A DNA stretch of 64,000 bases, taken from the NCBI GenBank assembly GCA_045661345.1, contig JAZRFM010000025.1, forward strand, positions 89,146 to 153,145. Reading direction: 5' to 3'. How positions within the stretch are numbered: position 1 is the first letter of the stretch; each line of letters begins with the position of its first letter. The notes beneath the pieces were generated by a model, which saw only the letters and a program-made list of their open reading frames with translations, was not told the origin of the DNA and did no database searches. Below, piece after piece: positions 1 to 7,996 of this stretch. Both the position numbers and the translations under genes were made by a program. Source of the stretch: RUG12461 sp045661345 (GTDB taxonomy: Bacteria; Bacillota; Clostridia; Lachnospirales; Lachnospiraceae).

Positions 1-1
1 C

Positions 2-523
2 TTGCTTGCTCTGGAGGAGGCGGCAAACGGAATAGAGGATCCCTTTTTGAAGAAGGGTATCATGCTTGTCGTGGACGGTACCGATCCGGAGCTGGTGCGC
101 GGTATCATGGAGACGGAGCTTGCCTGCATAGAGGGCCGGCACAAAAAGGTCATCGGCTTCTGGGCGAGATGGGAAGCACTCGGACCTGCATGGGGCATGA
201 TCGGGACCCTGATCGGTCTCGTGAACATGTTAAAGAACCTGGAGGACGCGTCCACCATCGGACCGAACATGGCGGTCGCTCTTCTGACGACGCTCTACGG
301 ATCGCTGATCGCGAACTGGATCTGCGCACCCACCGGTGCGAAGCTGGCGGTCAACAATGATAATGAAATGATGGTAAAAGAGGTTGCCGTAGAAGGATTG
401 CTTTCGATTCAGGCCGGGGAGAACCCGCGCGTCATCGAGGAAAAGCTGAAATCCTTCCTGGCTCCCGCAGTCAGAGACAGCCTTACGATTGGTGATAATC
501 CGGCTGGAGGCGGGGAAGGCTGA
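2..523 (+). CDS. motA: Flagellar motor stator protein MotA, 5' truncated by the window edge
   Basis: MotA forms with MotB the proton- or sodium-driven stator that turns the flagellar rotor from the cytoplasmic membrane. The visible 173 codons open with LALEEAA, an internal MotA motif, and not with a real start, so roughly the first third of a usual 260-270 residue protein lies outside the window. Two hydrophobic helices are visible, GMIGTLIGLV and the stretch around MAVALLTTLYGS, matching the last two of MotA's four membrane segments, with the GPAW and IGPNM prolines expected near the ion channel. The stop overlaps the motB start as TGATG, so the two are translationally coupled. Confidence 0.93.
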   Translation: MLALEEAANGIEDPFLKKGIMLVVDGTDPELVRGIMETELACIEGRHKKVIGFWARWEALGPAWGMIGTLIGLVNMLKNLEDASTIGPNMAVALLTTLYGSLIANWICAPTGAKLAVNNDNEMMVKEVAVEGLLSIQAGENPRVIEEKLKSFLAPAVRDSLTIGDNPAGGGEG

Positions 524-1362
524 TGGCAAAGAAGAAAAAAGAGGAAGGCGGCGGAGGCGGCGCACCGGGCTGGATGGCCACTTTCTCCGACCTTATGAAC
601 CTGCTCCTTTGCTTTTTCGTGCTTTTGTTCTCCATGTCCTCTGTGGATGCCGCGAAATTTGAAGCAGTCGTTGCATCGCTCCAATCCAGCTTTTCGATTC
701 TGCCGGCCGGCGGATCCTCCATCGGAGATGCGAATATGATCAGCTCCGGGATCAGTCAGCTTGAGAATCTGGACATCTATGTGAATCCCCAGGCGACCGC
801 TTCCGACGGTGAGGACACCAATGACGGAGATACCGCGGATGAGGAGTTGCAGGAGGCGAAGGAGACCATTGAAGAGGCGGAGCTTGCAGAGTCCGAGCAG
901 ATGGCGGAGGAGATCGAGAAGCTTGCCCAGGAATACGGCATTCAGGATCAGGTGGATGTATCCTTCAACGGAGAGTATGTACAGCTGACCTTGAACGGGG
1001 CGATTCTCTTTGACTCCGGAAAGTCAGAGATCAAACAGGAGGCGCTGCCGCTGATCGACAAGATCGGCGCCATCTTAAACGGTTACCAGAGCAACGACAT
1101 CGAGATCGAGGGACACACCGACAATGTCCCGATCCATAGCGCGAAATACGAGAGTAACGATGTTCTGTCCATGTACCGGGCGCTTTCGGTGGCGGATTAT
1201 ATCAGACAGATCACCGGGCATCCCTCCGGACATATCAAGAGCTCCGGCAGAGGGGAATATGTGCCGATCGCGGACAATGCCACCCCGGAGGGGCGCGCAC
1301 GGAACCGACGCGTGGAGATCAAGCTGTACAATTCCTACAATTCCGGGAAGGATGAATCATGA
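523..1362 (+). CDS. motB: Flagellar motor stator protein MotB
   Basis: MotB anchors the stator to peptidoglycan and supplies the ion-binding aspartate. The 279-residue protein has a short basic, glycine-rich N-terminus and one membrane helix from about residue 17 to 43. Asp23, in FSDLMNLLL, is the likely ion-binding residue. The middle is acidic and low complexity (about residues 85-125). The C-terminal half is an OmpA-like peptidoglycan-binding domain with GHTDNVP and NDVLSMYRA. It starts within the motA stop codon. Whether the motor uses protons or sodium cannot be told from this sequence. Confidence 0.95.
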   Translation: MAKKKKEEGGGGGAPGWMATFSDLMNLLLCFFVLLFSMSSVDAAKFEAVVASLQSSFSILPAGGSSIGDANMISSGISQLENLDIYVNPQATASDGEDTNDGDTADEELQEAKETIEEAELAESEQMAEEIEKLAQEYGIQDQVDVSFNGEYVQLTLNGAILFDSGKSEIKQEALPLIDKIGAILNGYQSNDIEIEGHTDNVPIHSAKYESNDVLSMYRALSVADYIRQITGHPSGHIKSSGRGEYVPIADNATPEGRARNRRVEIKLYNSYNSGKDES

Positions 1363-1414
1363 TACTAACGCGGATCGGTAAGGCGTTTCCGCGATACGAA
1401 AGGAAGACGTTGCA

Positions 1415-1930
1415 ATGAAAAAAAATCTGATGTCGGTGCTGATCCTTGCACTTGTGGTTGTGAATCTGGCACTGACAGCGCTGCTTCTTTTTACGGTGCT
1501 GCCGCAGTCCAAGAAGGCGAATGAGCTTGTGTCGAAGGTTGCATCCGCCATCGAGCTTGAGCTGGAGAGCGGACAGGTGACCAGCTCGAGCACGATCCCC
1601 ATCAGTGATCTGGAGGTTTATGCGGTAAACGGCGGGAATGCGTGGCTGATCAATCTGCAGAGCACGGACGACAAGGCACATCACGCACAGATCGCGGTCA
1701 GCCTTTCCGAAAACACACAGGCCGATGGTTATAAGGACGGCAGCGAGGCGCTGGCATCCAAGGAAGCGCTGGTCATGGATGTGATCAACCGTGTGATTGG
1801 AGGATATACGGCGGACGTTTTGAAGAACGATCCGCAGGGTGCGCAGCAGGAGATCCTGAAGGAGCTGCAGCAGCTCTTTGATGATGACTTTATTGTCGGC
1901 GTCACGTTCCCGACTTTTACGGTAGAGTAA
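1415..1930 (+). CDS. fliL: Flagellar basal body-associated protein FliL
   Basis: FliL is a single-pass membrane protein that surrounds and supports the stator. The 171-residue product starts MKKN, followed by a membrane helix at about residues 6-28 (ILALVVVNLALTALLLF), and a periplasmic-side domain ending GVTFPTFTVE. The start is preceded by AAGGAAG. Its place directly after motAB and before fliM is the usual clostridial order. Sequence conservation in FliL is low, so the call leans on length, topology and position as well as family resemblance. Confidence 0.85.
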   Translation: MKKNLMSVLILALVVVNLALTALLLFTVLPQSKKANELVSKVASAIELELESGQVTSSSTIPISDLEVYAVNGGNAWLINLQSTDDKAHHAQIAVSLSENTQADGYKDGSEALASKEALVMDVINRVIGGYTADVLKNDPQGAQQEILKELQQLFDDDFIVGVTFPTFTVE

Positions 1931-1951
1931 ACGTTTTAGGGGGAGAAGCCC

Positions 1952-2932
1952 ATGGGCGAGGTCCTTTCCCAGAGCGAGATCGACAATCTCCTTCAAGCGC
2001 TCAGCAGCGGTGAAGTAGATGTAGAGGACATGAAAGACCGGGACGAGAAGCAGGTCAAGAATTATGACTTTGCGAGACCGTCCAAGTTCTCCAAGGAACA
2101 TCTCAGAACTCTGGAGATCATATTTGAACATTACGGGCGGCTGCTTTCCACGAATCTTCCGGTATACCTGAGCAAGTCCGTTACGATTGAGGTCATGAAC
2201 TCGGAAGCCGTGACTTATTCGGAGTTCTCCAACGCATTGTCCAATCCGGTACTCCTCGGGATCGTCAATTTTTCTCCTTTACAGGGGAACGTGATTCTGG
2301 AACTGGCTGCGAATCTGGGCTACACCATCGTGGATCGTATGCTGGGAGGCCCCGGAAAACCGCTTGAAAAGAACCGTGATTTTTCGGAAATTGAGCTTTT
2401 GATTATTGACCGCATCATGGCTGTCTGCGTGAATCTTTTACGGGAGCCCTGGAAGAACGTGGTGGATCTGCACCCGCATTTGGAGCGGATCGAGACCAAT
2501 TCCCAGTTTGCGCAGATCATCGCACCCAGCGAGATGATCGCCATTGTCACGATCAATATTCATCTGGGGGATGTGGAAGGTCTCATGAATATCTGTCTTC
2601 CCTATCTGACACTGGAAGACGTCATGGACAAGCTGAACACAAAATACTGGTTCTCCACCATGCAGGAGATGGACGAGGCTTCCTACCGCGACAATCTGGA
2701 AGCGCTTGTCAACAAAGTCCATGTGCCCGTGAAGGCGATCCTGGGGAACAGCAGTATCAATGTGAATGACTTCATCAATCTGCAGGTGGGTGATATCATC
2801 CGTCTGGATAAAAAGGTTGAAGATGAATTAGATGTATATGTAGGCGACATCAAGAAATTTACGGCGCTGCCGGGCGCATCCGATGATGCGTACGCAGTCA
2901 GAGTCACCTCGATCATCAGAGAGGAGCAATAA
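1952..2932 (+). CDS. fliM: Flagellar motor switch protein FliM
   Basis: FliM is the middle C-ring protein that receives phosphorylated CheY and sets rotation direction. The 326-residue length is typical. The N-terminal LSQSEIDNLLQAL is the CheY-binding peptide; it is followed by the CheC-like middle domain (NYDFARPSKFS, then LLSTNLPVYLSK) and a C-terminal SpoA/FliN-type domain (about residues 255-326, with LQVGDIIRLD). A strong GGGGAGA ribosome site precedes the ATG. FliY follows three bases after the stop. Confidence 0.96.
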   Translation: MGEVLSQSEIDNLLQALSSGEVDVEDMKDRDEKQVKNYDFARPSKFSKEHLRTLEIIFEHYGRLLSTNLPVYLSKSVTIEVMNSEAVTYSEFSNALSNPVLLGIVNFSPLQGNVILELAANLGYTIVDRMLGGPGKPLEKNRDFSEIELLIIDRIMAVCVNLLREPWKNVVDLHPHLERIETNSQFAQIIAPSEMIAIVTINIHLGDVEGLMNICLPYLTLEDVMDKLNTKYWFSTMQEMDEASYRDNLEALVNKVHVPVKAILGNSSINVNDFINLQVGDIIRLDKKVEDELDVYVGDIKKFTALPGASDDAYAVRVTSIIREEQ

Positions 2933-2934
2933 GC

Positions 2935-4092
2935 GTGGACGGAGTATTATCACAAGAAGAGATCAATGCCCTGTTGGACAGCGGGGGCGAAACCAGCCCC
3001 GCCGATGACGGACCGGGTTCTCTTTCTTCCACCGAGATGGATACCATCGGCGAAGTCGCCAATATCAGTATGGGAACCGCCGCGACGACCCTGTTCTCAC
3101 TGGTCAACCGGAAGGTGGATATCTCAACGCCCGTGGTTTCCGAGGCGACATGGAAAGACATCGCCGGCAATTATGAAAAGCCTTGCGTTTTTATCCGGAT
3201 CGGCTATACTTTAGGATTGGACGGCAGTAATATTCTGGTGCTGAAGGAACGCGACGTCAAGGTCATCACGGATCTGATGATGGGAAATGACGGGACGAAT
3301 ACGGACGGTGAGTTGTCGGAACTCCATCTTTCCGCCATCAGTGAGGCGATGAACCAGATGATGGGATCGGCAGCGACCTCCCTGTCCTCGATGCTCAATA
3401 AGATGATCGATATCAGTCCCCCGGTCGCCGATCTGATCGACCTGCAGGAGACTGTTGATGAAAGTGAGATCGAGCCTTTTCTCGCCGGACACTTTGTCAA
3501 GATCGCCTTCAAGATGCAGATCGGGGATCTCGTAGACAGCGAGATCATGCAGTTATATCCGTACAGCTTCGCACATGAGATGTGCGACAGCATTACAAAG
3601 AATATGCAGATGGACAGCGACAGCGTGGGAGGAGAAGCCGAGAGTGCACCTGCCCCGGCGCCGTCCCCGGCACCCGCTCCGGCACCTGCAGCGGCTCCGC
3701 CTCCGCAGGCGGCAGCGCCCCCACCGATGGCAGCGGCTCCGCCGCCACAGGGGATGCCGGTGCCGCAGGCGGTCGATATGTCCATGTACGGCGCGCCGGT
3801 CAATATTCAGCCCGCCCAGTTCCAGCCCTTTGTGACGGAACTGAATCCGGCACTGCAAAAGGAAAACATCGATCTCATCATGGATGTGCCTCTGGAGGTG
3901 ACGGTAGAGCTCGGGCGGACCAGCAAGTCGATTCAGGACATCCTCGATTTTGCGCCCGGTACCATCATCGAGCTCAACAAGCTTGCGGGTGAGCCGGTGG
4001 ATATTCTGGTCAACGGCAAATATGTCGCCAAGGGCGAGGTGGTCGTCATCGAAGAAAGCTTCGGTGTACGGCTGACGGAGATCATCAAGTGA
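2935..4092 (+). CDS. fliY: Flagellar motor switch phosphatase FliY (CheC-like plus FliN domain)
   Basis: FliY replaces FliN in many Firmicutes: it builds the C-ring and dephosphorylates CheY-P. The 385-residue protein starts at GTG. It has a CheY-binding peptide (GVLSQEEINALLD), a CheC-like domain with two phosphatase helices, one with GEVANISMGTA and one with SEAMNQMMGSA, then a long Pro/Ala-rich linker from about residue 235 to 285 (roughly nt 3640-3780, repeated PAPAPA and APPP units), and a FliN/SpoA domain at about 310-385 ending GVRLTEIIK. The linker DNA is repetitive and could vary in length between strains. Confidence 0.95.
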   Translation: MDGVLSQEEINALLDSGGETSPADDGPGSLSSTEMDTIGEVANISMGTAATTLFSLVNRKVDISTPVVSEATWKDIAGNYEKPCVFIRIGYTLGLDGSNILVLKERDVKVITDLMMGNDGTNTDGELSELHLSAISEAMNQMMGSAATSLSSMLNKMIDISPPVADLIDLQETVDESEIEPFLAGHFVKIAFKMQIGDLVDSEIMQLYPYSFAHEMCDSITKNMQMDSDSVGGEAESAPAPAPSPAPAPAPAAAPPPQAAAPPPMAAAPPPQGMPVPQAVDMSMYGAPVNIQPAQFQPFVTELNPALQKENIDLIMDVPLEVTVELGRTSKSIQDILDFAPGTIIELNKLAGEPVDILVNGKYVAKGEVVVIEESFGVRLTEIIK

Positions 4093-4096
4093 CAGC

Positions 4097-4116
4097 AAGG
4101 TTCTTAAAAGAACCTT
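4097..4116 (+). other. Intercistronic hairpin between fliY and cheY
   Basis: A perfect 8-bp inverted repeat, AAGGTTCT then loop TAAA then AGAACCTT, lies five bases after the fliY stop. It is followed by A-rich sequence, not a T-run, so it is not a standard intrinsic terminator. It could protect the 3' end of a processed upstream mRNA or slow ribosomes or polymerase before cheY. Function is inference. Confidence 0.5.
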
Positions 4117-4168
4117 CTGAATATAAAAAGAAAACACAAAAACAGATCAAGATAAGGAGAGAAACAAA

Positions 4169-4531
4169 ATGGCAAAGAACATCTTAATTTGTGATGACGC
4201 AGCGTTCATGAGGATGATGATCAAGGACATCCTTACAAAGAATGGCTACAATATCGCAGGTGAGGCAGAGAATGGAGCCAAGGCGGTTGAGAAGTACAAC
4301 GAGACCAAGCCGGATCTGGTTCTGATGGACATTACGATGCCTGAGATGGACGGGATCCAGGCATTGAAGAAGATCAAGGAGGGGGATCCGAACGCAACGG
4401 TGATCATGTGCTCTGCCATGGGTCAGCAGGCCATGGTTATTGAGGCTATTCAGTCCGGAGCAAAGGATTTCATAGTGAAACCGTTCCAGGCAGAGCGTGT
4501 TCTGGAAGCGGTTAAAAAAGTTGTAGGCTGA
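4169..4531 (+). CDS. cheY: Chemotaxis response regulator CheY
   Basis: Single-domain receiver that carries the phosphoryl signal from CheA to the FliM/FliY switch. All receiver residues are visible in 120 residues: the acidic pair Asp9-Asp10, phospho-acceptor Asp54 in VLMDITMPEMDG, the conserved hydroxyl residue in MCSAMG, and the lysine in FIVKPF. It starts after AAGGAGAG and a 76-base A-rich gap that carries a hairpin, the widest gap in this part of the operon, which suggests its level may be set separately from its neighbours. Confidence 0.96.
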   Translation: MAKNILICDDAAFMRMMIKDILTKNGYNIAGEAENGAKAVEKYNETKPDLVLMDITMPEMDGIQALKKIKEGDPNATVIMCSAMGQQAMVIEAIQSGAKDFIVKPFQAERVLEAVKKVVG

Positions 4532-4535
4532 TCCG

Positions 4536-4922
4536 ATGATCTTGCTTAGCACGAGAGGATCTGTTCAGAGTGCGTTTCAATTGATCGGCGTACTCCTGAT
4601 CTTTGTTTTTGTGCTTGTGATTACCTATTTTACCACGCGGTTCATCGCGGGGTATCAGAAGGTGCAGTCACAGGGACGGAATCTGAAGGCTGTAGAGACC
4701 CTGCGGCTTGTGAACAACAAATATCTGCAGATCGTCAAAGCAGGCGAGAAGTATCTTGTGATAGCCATCGGAAAGGATGAGGTGCGCTTGCTTGCGACGT
4801 TGACGGAAGACGAGCTGGTTCAGTATGAGCCGCCGGCATCGCCGGTGACGACGACTTTCCAGGAGTCGTTCCGCATAGCGCTGGGTAAATGGAAGGATCA
4901 TTTTCCGAAAAAGCAGGCCTGA
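4536..4922 (+). CDS. fliO: Flagellar biosynthetic protein FliO (FliZ type)
   Basis: FliO assists assembly of the FliP ring of the flagellar type III export gate. The 128-residue protein has one N-terminal membrane helix (about residues 15-38, LIGVLLIFVFVLVITYF) and a small cytoplasmic domain with the FliO pattern around VETLRLVNNKYLQIVKAGEKYLVIAIG. The start lies four bases after the cheY stop without a strong ribosome site, so coupling is likely. FliP follows directly. Confidence 0.88.
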   Translation: MILLSTRGSVQSAFQLIGVLLIFVFVLVITYFTTRFIAGYQKVQSQGRNLKAVETLRLVNNKYLQIVKAGEKYLVIAIGKDEVRLLATLTEDELVQYEPPASPVTTTFQESFRIALGKWKDHFPKKQA

Positions 4923-4925
4923 AAG

Positions 4926-5756
4926 ATGAACAGAAAGTATGTGTTGCGTATTGCCGCCGGTTTGGTTGCGGCGTTTCTCATTTGTTTATTCGCAGTGCCA
5001 ATGCGCGTTGCGGCGGCTGAGCCTTCCGACATAAGCTCACTAAATGTTGAAAACAGCAACGGAGAAGAGGTTCCCCGCGCCCAGGACGATATCAACAATG
5101 GTTTCGCCATCATTTACAACAACGATGAGGGGAGCCTGACGGCGCCGATTAAGATTCTGATCGTGATCACGATCCTTGCCATTGCGCCGGCAATCCTGGT
5201 CATGCTGACCTCCTTCACGAGGATTATCGTGGTGCTGCATTTTCTTCGTACCGCCATCGGGACGAATACAGCCCCGCCGAACCAGGTGTTGATCGGACTC
5301 GCGCTGTTTTTGACATTTTTTATTATGTATCCCACGTTTTCCGCCATCAACGAGAATGCGATCCAGCCTTTGGACAGGGGGGAGATTACGCAGGAAGAAG
5401 CTGTGCAGGAAGCGATCCTGCCCCTCAGGACATTTATGCTGAGTCAGGCGAAGGAGAAAGATATCGATCTGTTTTGCCAGATCGCAAACATCACCTATCA
5501 GACCAGTGATGATATCCCGAATATGGTGTTGATTCCGGGATTTATCCTGAGTGAGCTCAGGCAGGCGTTTGTGATCGGCTTTTTGATTTATATACCGTTC
5601 ATTGTGATCGATATGGTGGTCTCATCGGTGCTGATGTCTATGGGTATGATGATGCTGCCGCCGACAACCATCTCGCTGCCCTTTAAGGTGCTGCTTTTCA
5701 TACTTGCGGACGGCTGGGATCTGGTGATCGGAAATGTGGTTCGTACATTTTACTGA
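4926..5756 (+). CDS. fliP: Flagellar export gate protein FliP
   Basis: FliP is the main ring subunit of the flagellar export channel. The 276-residue sequence begins with a probable signal peptide (residues 1-30, LVAAFLICLFAV ending ...VAAAEP), a usual trait of FliP. The family signatures LTSFTRIIVVLHFLR and APPNQVLIGLALFLTFF are present, followed by a loop and two C-terminal helices with LPFKVLLFILADGW. Gene order fliO-fliP-fliQ-fliR is canonical. Confidence 0.97.
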   Translation: MNRKYVLRIAAGLVAAFLICLFAVPMRVAAAEPSDISSLNVENSNGEEVPRAQDDINNGFAIIYNNDEGSLTAPIKILIVITILAIAPAILVMLTSFTRIIVVLHFLRTAIGTNTAPPNQVLIGLALFLTFFIMYPTFSAINENAIQPLDRGEITQEEAVQEAILPLRTFMLSQAKEKDIDLFCQIANITYQTSDDIPNMVLIPGFILSELRQAFVIGFLIYIPFIVIDMVVSSVLMSMGMMMLPPTTISLPFKVLLFILADGWDLVIGNVVRTFY

Positions 5757-5776
5757 GGAGAAGGAGGAGAGAAACG

Positions 5777-6049
5777 ATGATCACACAGGGAGAGATTCTC
5801 GATATTGCCAGAGACACCTTTTACACGATCATTCTGACGTCGGCGCCTCCGCTTCTCATCTCACTGGTCGTCGGACTTGTGATCAGCGTGTTTCAGACCG
5901 TTACCAGTATTCAGGAACAGACCCTGACATTCGTGCCGAAGATCCTGGCGATCTTTTTGTCTTTGATGCTGATCGGATCCTGGATGCTGGATAATCTGAC
6001 GGACTTTATGACACGTTTATGGAATAACTTTGCGCTCTATCTGAATTGA
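5777..6049 (+). CDS. fliQ: Flagellar export gate protein FliQ
   Basis: Small two-helix membrane subunit of the FliPQR export channel. At 90 residues it has the normal length, with helices around residues 17-37 and 52-72 and the conserved stretch SVFQTVTSIQEQTLTFVPK between them. A strong AGGAGG site precedes the ATG, and fliR starts two bases after the stop. Confidence 0.97.
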   Translation: MITQGEILDIARDTFYTIILTSAPPLLISLVVGLVISVFQTVTSIQEQTLTFVPKILAIFLSLMLIGSWMLDNLTDFMTRLWNNFALYLN

Positions 6050-6050
6050 T

Positions 6051-6830
6051 ATGGTAACCTTCACTTTTTCGCTGTACGCATTTGAATTCTTTCTCATGAT
6101 TCTGGTGCGGACAGCCAGCTTCTTTTTCGTCGCACCTTTGTTCGGCGTACAGGGCGTGCCGAGCCGGATCAAGATCGGACTGGCTTTTTTCCTGTCCCTG
6201 ATGCTGTACAACATTCTGCCCCACGAGGTACTGGGGTATCAGGACGTGGTGGGATTTGCGGTCATCATCGTGAAGGAGACCATCGTAGGACTGCTGCTTG
6301 GCTTCATGGCCAATATCAGCACCTACATCATCAACCTGGCAGGTACCTTTATCGACCAGCACATGGGGCTTTCCATGGCCGCGGATTTTAACCCCATGAC
6401 CCAGATGCAGACCAGTGTGACGGGCAATCTTTACTATTATCTGGTGCTGCTTCTGCTTCTTGTGACGGGGCTGGATCATTACCTCATTCAGGCGTTGGCG
6501 GATACCTATACCGTGATTCCCATAAATGGCGCGGTATTTCATACCGACCGGATGCTGGAAGCGTTTGTACAGTATATGGCGGACTCCTTCATTCTGGCGT
6601 TTCGGATCGCGTTACCGGTATTTGCCTGCATCATGATCCTGAACGCTATTTTGGGTGTTATGGCGAAGGTGGCACCCCAGATGAATATGTTTTCCATCGG
6701 TATGCAGCTCAAGATTTTTGCGGGACTCGCGATCCTGATCATGGTCACGCAGCTTCTGCCGTATGTATCGGATTTTATCTATACGGAGATCAGGCGGATG
6801 ATGGTATCGATCACGGAAGCCATGTATTAA
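6051..6830 (+). CDS. fliR: Flagellar export gate protein FliR
   Basis: Single-copy membrane subunit that closes the FliPQR channel. The 259-residue protein is highly hydrophobic with about six helices; visible family motifs are FFFVAPLFGVQGVPSRIKIGLAF and, near the C-terminus, APQMNMFSIGMQLKIFAGL. There is no clear ribosome site and the ATG follows the fliQ stop by one base, so translation probably depends on fliQ. Confidence 0.96.
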   Translation: MVTFTFSLYAFEFFLMILVRTASFFFVAPLFGVQGVPSRIKIGLAFFLSLMLYNILPHEVLGYQDVVGFAVIIVKETIVGLLLGFMANISTYIINLAGTFIDQHMGLSMAADFNPMTQMQTSVTGNLYYYLVLLLLLVTGLDHYLIQALADTYTVIPINGAVFHTDRMLEAFVQYMADSFILAFRIALPVFACIMILNAILGVMAKVAPQMNMFSIGMQLKIFAGLAILIMVTQLLPYVSDFIYTEIRRMMVSITEAMY

Positions 6831-6862
6831 CGATCTAACGGAAAGGTGCCGGGGAGACTCCT

Positions 6863-7975
6863 ATGGATCTTCTGCTTCAATATAACCTGCAGTTCTTTGC
6901 CAATGATGATGCGACAGAAGAACCTACCGCCAAGAAGACCGAAGATGCGCGGAAGAAAGGACAGGTCGCCAAGAGCAAAGAACTTGAGAATGCGGTCATT
7001 CTGCTGGTGCTGTTTCTGACGATCCGTATTGCGGCAGGTATGATGTCGAATAATTTCGGAAACGTCTTCCGTTACGTATATGGACATGTACCGGACATTC
7101 TCACCAACGCGGCGATGGAGGGGGGATTTTCCGCCATCACGATCCGCAGTATGCTGATCTACATCCTGACGCGGATCATTGTGATGTGCCTGCCGTTTTT
7201 CTTGCTGGGTGTTCTCGTGGCGTTCCTGATCAATGTTCTGCAGTTCGGATTCAAGGTGACGCCGGAGCCGCTGAAACCAAAGCTGGACAAGCTCAACCCG
7301 GCCAGCGGACTGAAGCGGATCTTTTCCAAGGATTCGTTGTTTGAACTGCTGAAGTCGATTTTAAAGATTGCGATCATTGCCGTGATTGCATATGTCACGA
7401 TCAAGGATCAGGCGGACCGGCTTTTTGTGATCTACGATATCGGCGTCCTGCAGGCCGTGATTCTGATGGGAACCATCATTCTGGATGTGGGGATCCGCAT
7501 CAGCATGGTCTTTCTGGTACTCGGGTTTGTGGATCTTCTGTATCAGAAGCGGAAGCACCATAAGAATCTGATGATGACCAAGCAGGAGGTCAAGGACGAA
7601 TACAAGAACACGGAAGGTGATCCGGCGGTCAAAAGCGCACAGCGGCAGCGCATGCGTGAAGCAAGCCAGCGCCGTATGATGCAGGATGTACCCCAGGCAG
7701 ACGTGGTCATTACAAACCCGACGCATCTGGCGGTCGCATTGAAATATGACGGAGAGAAAAACCGTGCTCCCGTCGTGGTGGCAAAGGGAGAAGAATATGT
7801 TGCCGCCAGGATCAGGGAAGTTGCAAAGGAGCACGGTGTGCAGATCATAGAGGACAAGCCCCTGGCAAGAATGCTGTACACGACGGTGGAAGTGGGGCAG
7901 GAGATTCCTCCGGAGCTTTACCAGACGGTGGCGGAAGTGCTGGCGATGGTTTACAGCATGAAGAAAGTATCGTAA
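6863..7975 (+). CDS. flhB: Flagellar export switch protein FlhB
   Basis: FlhB gates the switch from rod/hook to filament export. The 370-residue protein opens with the Firmicutes-typical LQYNLQFFA, then the KTEDARKKGQV motif, four membrane helices, and a cytoplasmic domain. The self-cleavage site NPTHLAVAL is intact, so substrate-specificity switching should work normally. The start is preceded by GGGGAG. It lies between fliR and flhA as expected. Confidence 0.97.
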   Translation: MDLLLQYNLQFFANDDATEEPTAKKTEDARKKGQVAKSKELENAVILLVLFLTIRIAAGMMSNNFGNVFRYVYGHVPDILTNAAMEGGFSAITIRSMLIYILTRIIVMCLPFFLLGVLVAFLINVLQFGFKVTPEPLKPKLDKLNPASGLKRIFSKDSLFELLKSILKIAIIAVIAYVTIKDQADRLFVIYDIGVLQAVILMGTIILDVGIRISMVFLVLGFVDLLYQKRKHHKNLMMTKQEVKDEYKNTEGDPAVKSAQRQRMREASQRRMMQDVPQADVVITNPTHLAVALKYDGEKNRAPVVVAKGEEYVAARIREVAKEHGVQIIEDKPLARMLYTTVEVGQEIPPELYQTVAEVLAMVYSMKKVS

Positions 7976-7996
7976 TTCTGACGGAAAGGAGGACCT

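Noticed and set aside
3640..3780. Repetitive CCGGCACC-like DNA, considered as a CRISPR or tandem repeat locus
   Set aside because: It encodes the Pro/Ala-rich linker of FliY in frame; no spacers and no regular unit. No CRISPR array, tRNA or rRNA was seen anywhere in the window.
4513..4539. Sigma-28 promoter look-alike (TAAA, 15 bases, TCCGATGA) at the cheY-fliO junction
   Set aside because: Its start point would fall inside fliO, after the ATG, so it could not express fliO; probably chance.
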